Below are positions 62,084 to 64,000 of a stretch of 64,000 bases of DNA, one piece after another. The translations under genes and the position numbers were made by a program. Source of the DNA: Agromyces laixinhei (GTDB taxonomy: Bacteria; Actinomycetota; Actinomycetes; Actinomycetales; Microbacteriaceae); NCBI RefSeq assembly GCF_006337065.1, contig NZ_CP040872.1:1550001-1614000 (forward strand), given 5' to 3'. Under the pieces are notes generated by a model. That model had not been told where the DNA came from, made no database searches, and saw only the letters and a list, made by a program, of their open reading frames with translations. Each line of letters starts with the position of its first letter. The first letter of the stretch is position 1.

Positions 62084-63271
62084 TCAGTCGAGTTCGGAGA
62101 CTGCGGTGATGTGGCGCGCGATCTCGAGTGCGCTCGTCGCCGCCGGTGACGGGGCGTTCAACACGTGGACCTGGTTCTCGGTCCGCTGGATGAGGAAGTC
62201 GTCGACGAGGCGTCCGTCGCGGCCGATCGCCTGAGCGCGAACACCTGCGGCCGCACGCACGATGTCGTTGCGGCCGATCGCCGGGACCAATCGGGCGAGG
62301 CTCTTGGCGAACGTCCGCTGCGAGAACGACCGCCAAACCTCGCTGATGCCGAGTGGGATGTTGTGCGAGGCCATCCGAAGGAATCCGGGATAGGTGAGGT
62401 CGCCGAAGGCCTCACCGACGTTGATGTCGCGCCAGGTGTAGCCCTCGCGGGCCAGCGCCGTCACGGCGTTCGGCCCGGCATGCACCGAGCCGTCGATCAT
62501 GCGAGTGAGGTGCACCCCGAGAAAGGGCAGGTCCGGGTCGGGCACCGGGTAGATGAGGCCGCGGACCAGCGCACCTGCCTCGGCGGTCAGTTCGTAGTAT
62601 TCGCCGCGGAACGGGATGATCCGCGCCTCGGGCACGAGCCCGGCCATGCGTGCGATCCGGTCGCTGTAGAGCCCGGCGCAGTTGATGAGCAGATCAGCGT
62701 CGACGGTGCCGCCGTCATGTTCGAGCTGCACGCCGCCAGCAGTGTCATGGATGTTGCGCACCTCGGTCGAGCGCATCATCGTTGCGCCGTGCTCGGCGGC
62801 GAGCTCGGCGAGTCTCACCGAGACGGCCGTGTAGTCGATGATCCCGGTCGTCTCCACTCGGAGCGCGGCGACACTCGCGACGTCGGGCTCGTACTCATGG
62901 GCCTCGGCGGCCGTCAGCATCCGTACCGGGACGCCGTTTGCGATCGAGCGCTCATGAAGTGCCCGGAGCCGCGGGATCTCCTCCTCGTCGACCGCGACGA
63001 TCAGCTTGCCGCAGATCTCGAACGGGATGTCGTGTTCCTGCGCGAATGCCGTCATCGAACGATTGCCGGCCGTGCTCATCGCGGCTTTGAGGGAGCCAGG
63101 CTTGTAGTACGGCCCAGCGTGGATCACGCCTGAGTTGTGACCCGTCTGGTGCACCGCCCAGGAGTCCTCCTTCTCGAGCACGGTGACATCGTGGCCGAGT
63201 CGCACTGCCCGTTCTGCGACCGCCAGACCGACGACACCCCCGCCGATCACGGCCACTCGCTTGAAGGTCAC
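62084..63271 (-). CDS. L-2-hydroxyglutarate oxidase-like FAD enzyme
   Basis: 395-residue DAO-family flavoprotein of the LhgO type. FAD loop VAVIGGGVVGLAVAERAVRL, then HQTGHNSGVIHAGPYYKPGS, the LhgO signature, and IDGSVHAGPNAVTALAREGY. GTG 63271 has AGGAG 8 bases upstream; ATG 63289 is the alternative. It is divergent from the second aminotransferase. LhgO returns L-2-hydroxyglutarate to 2-oxoglutarate, the product of glutamate-dependent aminotransferases. A metabolic or repair role unrelated to the polysaccharide is equally possible. Confidence 0.88.
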   Translation of the reverse strand: MTFKRVAVIGGGVVGLAVAERAVRLGHDVTVLEKEDSWAVHQTGHNSGVIHAGPYYKPGSLKAAMSTAGNRSMTAFAQEHDIPFEICGKLIVAVDEEEIPRLRALHERSIANGVPVRMLTAAEAHEYEPDVASVAALRVETTGIIDYTAVSVRLAELAAEHGATMMRSTEVRNIHDTAGGVQLEHDGGTVDADLLINCAGLYSDRIARMAGLVPEARIIPFRGEYYELTAEAGALVRGLIYPVPDPDLPFLGVHLTRMIDGSVHAGPNAVTALAREGYTWRDINVGEAFGDLTYPGFLRMASHNIPLGISEVWRSFSQRTFAKSLARLVPAIGRNDIVRAAAGVRAQAIGRDGRLVDDFLIQRTENQVHVLNAPSPAATSALEIARHITAVSELD

Positions 63272-63389
63272 AGTTCCAGCTCCTCGCATTGTCCATCGCC
63301 GACCGGGTCGGGGGGCGATCCAACGTTCGATACTATGGGTAAGTCTGCGCGCGGAGTTCACCGCGCCTATCAAGAAACGCGAGGAACCC

Positions 63390-64000
63390 TTGTCAGACGT
63401 CGTTGCGCTCGGCCAACCCACTGTCGGCGACGAGGAACTCGAGGCCATCAGAGCCGTCTTCGAATCCGGCTGGCTCTCTGGAGCCGGGCCGACCTGTCAG
63501 GCGTTCGAGCAGCGCTTCGCGGCCGAGGTCGCCGGCACCGCCCATGCACTGGCGACGAGCAATTGCGGGTCGGCGCTGCACCTCGGTCTGGACGTGCTCG
63601 GGGCCGGCCCCGGTGACGAGGTCATCGTCGGCGACTACACGTTCCCTGCGACCGGCCATTCTGTCGCGTGGACCGGTGCGACTCCGGTGTTCGCCGACAT
63701 CCGCCCAGACATCTGGAGCGCCGATCCCGCGGCCGTCGAGGCGGCCATCACCCCCAAGACGGTCGGCATCCTCGCCGTCGACGTCTTCGGGCAGCCCGCT
63801 GACTACGATGAGCTTCGCGCGATCGCCGATCGGCACGGCCTCTGGCTGATGGAGGACGCCGCGTGCTCGGCAGGCGCGAGCTACAAGGGCCGCCCGGCGG
63901 GCAGCCTCGCCGACGTCGCGACGTTCAGCTTCCACGGACGCAAGGGCATCACTGCGGGCGAGGGCGGGGCGTTGACCACCGACGATGCCGAGCTGGCCTC
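63390..64000 (+). CDS. DegT/DnrJ/EryC1/StrS sugar aminotransferase (3' partial)
   Basis: Cut by the right edge; 203 residues are visible. Opens LSDVVALGQPTVGDEELEAI, followed by SGWLSGAGPTCQAFEQRFAA, ATSNCGSALHLGLDVLGAGP, GDEVIVGDYTFPATGHSVAW, LMEDAACSAGASYKG and the Schiff-base region TFSFHGRKGITAGEGGAL. Belongs to the sugar-aminotransferase family but is distinct from the enzyme at 31511. The start is probably TTG 63390, with GAGGA 4-5 bases upstream. TACTAT at 63331-63336 is a possible -10. Substrate unknown. Confidence 0.9.
   Translation, partial: MSDVVALGQPTVGDEELEAIRAVFESGWLSGAGPTCQAFEQRFAAEVAGTAHALATSNCGSALHLGLDVLGAGPGDEVIVGDYTFPATGHSVAWTGATPVFADIRPDIWSADPAAVEAAITPKTVGILAVDVFGQPADYDELRAIADRHGLWLMEDAACSAGASYKGRPAGSLADVATFSFHGRKGITAGEGGALTTDDAELA

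Overview
The window is GC-rich, densely coded DNA from an actinobacterium. Gene content, protein style and TANNNT-type -10 boxes placed directly before start codons fit Microbacteriaceae; Agromyces or a relative is plausible, but the genus cannot be fixed from sequence reading. No rRNA, tRNA, CRISPR array, phage gene or transposase was seen, and no stretch over 300 bases lacks a gene. The longest gaps are 21819-22062, 37733-37949 and 48580-48762.

Region 1 (1-13.7 kb) is nucleoside uptake and salvage. It holds a BMP/Yuf-type ABC transporter (ATPase cut by the left edge, two permeases), cytidine deaminase, thymidine phosphorylase, adenosine deaminase, a PTS EIIA/EIIB pair without EIIC, a phospho-sugar mutase and purine nucleoside phosphorylase. 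An LpdA-like flavoprotein and an amino-acid permease follow. Pentose phosphates released by the phosphorylases can be isomerised by the mutase and enter central metabolism.

Region 2 (13.7-28.8 kb) is the actinobacterial acyl-CoA carboxylase/purine neighbourhood: accA-type alpha chain, maf, epsilon and beta chains, birA, a PH-domain protein, GtrA, purK and purE. From memory, this order resembles Mycobacterium. Three insertions interrupt it here: a DUF559 endonuclease-like gene bracketed by inverted copies of a palindromic repeat; a plus-strand block of RNA methyltransferase, response regulator, histidine kinase and membrane protein; and a DarT-like ADP-ribosyltransferase gene without a DarG partner.

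Region 3 (28.8-64 kb) is a cell-surface polysaccharide locus. It has an LCP ligase, at least seven glycosyltransferases, the full dTDP-L-rhamnose set (rfbA, B, C, D), a Wzm/Wzt ABC exporter whose Wzt carries a C-terminal cargo-binding domain, and two DegT-type sugar aminotransferases, the second cut by the right edge. It also has an LhgO-like oxidase, a large polytopic membrane protein and a methyltransferase. Embedded in it are three large, mostly exported proteins: a 2802-residue multidomain protein, a convergent 725-residue propeller-like protein sharing a dimethylformamidase-type domain with it, and a 752-residue LGFP-repeat protein. The likely product is a rhamnose-rich wall glycopolymer, built on the cytoplasmic side, exported by Wzm/Wzt and attached by LCP.

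The strongest unexplained signal is an ~87-bp, three-armed palindromic element at 5843-5929, 13725-13811 and 14861-14949. Its arm spacings (42 and 31 bases) are identical in all three copies, and each lies just past a stop codon in the orientation of that gene.
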